Below are positions 34,591-35,447 of a DNA stretch of 35,447 nt, one piece after another. The position numbers and the translations under genes are program-made. Below the pieces are notes generated by a model, which worked only from the letters and a program-made list of their open reading frames with translations, had not been told where the DNA came from and ran no database searches. The stretch spans positions 1 to 35,447 of the forward strand of contig JAUIHO010000022.1 of the NCBI GenBank assembly GCA_030432035.1. The letters run 5' to 3'. Source of the stretch: Phycisphaerae bacterium (GTDB lineage Bacteria; Planctomycetota; Phycisphaerae; UBA1845; UTPLA1). How positions within the stretch are numbered: the first letter of the stretch is position 1; the number at the start of each line of letters is the position of its first letter.

Positions 34591-35447
34591 ATGTGCAATC
34601 GGACTATCGGCGCTTGGCGACTTGAAGGTGCAATATTAACGGCAATCGCCATCGCTCTGTTGGCGGCCCCAGCCAGCGCTCAGGATTGCGACGGCAACGG
34701 CTTGCCCGACCAGGTCGATAAAGACGGCGCCATCTATTTCACTAGCATCAACACCAGCACCGTCTATCGATTCGACATTGCCTTGGGAATAACTTTCCCA
34801 GTTATAGACATCGCTAATGACAAGTTCATCTCGGGGATCGACGTCGACCCTGACGAAGACAAGCTCTACATGGCCATTGAAAGCGAAGGGGCCATCTACC
34901 GTTGCAACCTCGACGGCACCGGGCTCGAGACCGACTGGCAAACCGGCATCAACGAGCCCAACGATATCGCTTTGCGCAAGCCCGGTTCGGTCTTCGCAAC
35001 GCGACAAAACACCGTCACGATCTTTCCGCCGGATTTCTTCAATGTCGCGCTCTCGTTTCCGTACACCGTCGATCGGATCGATGAGGACAGCGCCGTTGCG
35101 TTCGCCATTGGCAGCGGCACGATCCTCAGAATCTCCGATGGAGAAACCGAACCGGTTGTTACACAAACGTTGGTCACCGGCGTATCGCTCGCATCGGGCC
35201 TTGCATACACAAACGGTCAGGTGTTTTGGGCCGATACGGGCAGCGGGCTTCTCATGCGTGCCGATGTCGGCGCGGGCCAAGACATCAATGTCACCCCGAT
35301 GTTCGCTCCACCACCGAGCAGCGAGCTGGTTGGCGTCGCGGCCAATCGCGATAACAACCGCATCTTCTTCGGAACACAGGACCCGGACATTTTGTATCGC
35401 ATAGAGGCGGATGCAACAGGTTTGGTACCTATCCTCACGCTGCCACA
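34591..35447 (+). CDS. Secreted beta-propeller protein, 3' end outside window
   Basis: The frame from the ATG at 34591 is open to the window edge (285 complete codons). GGGGAG lies upstream. A signal peptide (LEGAILTAIAIALLAAPASAQ, about 12-31) is followed by DCDGNGLPD, a calcium-loop motif common at the start of such planctomycete proteins. The rest is a YWTD/NHL-like propeller: GAIYFTSINTSTVYRFDIA, DKLYMAIESEGAIYRCNLDG, QVFWADTGSGLLMRAD and NRIFFGTQDPDILYRIEAD. By analogy with the other genes here the missing C-terminus may carry a dockerin or a PEP-CTERM tail. It is divergent from the sigma-kinase operon. Confidence 0.8.
   Translation, partial: MCNRTIGAWRLEGAILTAIAIALLAAPASAQDCDGNGLPDQVDKDGAIYFTSINTSTVYRFDIALGITFPVIDIANDKFISGIDVDPDEDKLYMAIESEGAIYRCNLDGTGLETDWQTGINEPNDIALRKPGSVFATRQNTVTIFPPDFFNVALSFPYTVDRIDEDSAVAFAIGSGTILRISDGETEPVVTQTLVTGVSLASGLAYTNGQVFWADTGSGLLMRADVGAGQDINVTPMFAPPPSSELVGVAANRDNNRIFFGTQDPDILYRIEADATGLVPILTLP

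Noticed and set aside
34636..35280. 214-codon minus-strand frame at the right edge
   Set aside because: It is antisense to the open propeller gene starting at 34591, which has a signal peptide and repeated blades.

Overview
The window looks like a chromosomal stretch of a Planctomycetota bacterium, possibly Phycisphaerae-like (inference from gene content only). The signs are several secreted proteins ending in dockerin-type GD-x-N-x-DG calcium-loop repeats, a PEP-CTERM sorting tail, an ECF-type sigma factor next to a Ser/Thr kinase with WD40 repeats, an OPT-family transporter, and an intergenic cluster of short GC-rich palindromes of a kind I associate with this phylum.

Positions 1-9531 are integrated mobile DNA. 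Bases 1 to about 3149 hold part of a phage-like element (A): a tightly overlapping minus-strand cluster (terminase small-subunit-like protein, a 56-aa protein, a two-helix membrane protein, a small acidic protein), a membrane-anchored lytic transglycosylase-like protein, an unknown 177-aa gene, and a divergently transcribed ribbon-helix-helix/AT-hook regulator whose mRNA looks leaderless. A remnant of the 3' half of a tRNA-Val(GAC) gene follows at 3150-3189. Bases 3170-9531 form a compact second element (B), bounded by a perfect 20-bp direct repeat equal to the tRNA T-loop through the discriminator base. All of its genes are on the minus strand: AAA+ Orc1/Cdc6-like ATPase, AT-hook protein, AlpA-like excisionase, TOPRIM/RecA-like primase-helicase, and tyrosine integrase. 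The core of B lies inside the integrase reading frame. If the two ends are joined as in an excised circle, the frame stays open across the junction and the integrase gains a different, 68-residue C-terminus encoded at 9306-9512. Integration therefore seems to swap the integrase tail (439 aa integrated, 490 aa circular). This is the most interesting observation in the window.

From 9532 onward is ordinary host chromosome. It holds a minus-strand secreted HAF-repeat/Ig/dockerin protein and a PEP-CTERM protein; a plus-strand unknown protein with a possible HTH, followed by an OPT transporter; a tandem pair of secreted trypsin-fold/dockerin proteins (the first has lost the catalytic His, the second keeps the triad); a secreted beta-propeller/dockerin protein; a 1723-aa secreted DUF11/dockerin protein with a duplicated module; the palindrome cluster; the WD40 kinase and ECF sigma factor; and the 5' part of another secreted beta-propeller gene that runs off the right edge.

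Functional calls rest on motifs read by eye. No database search was possible, so family names given from memory are marked as such.
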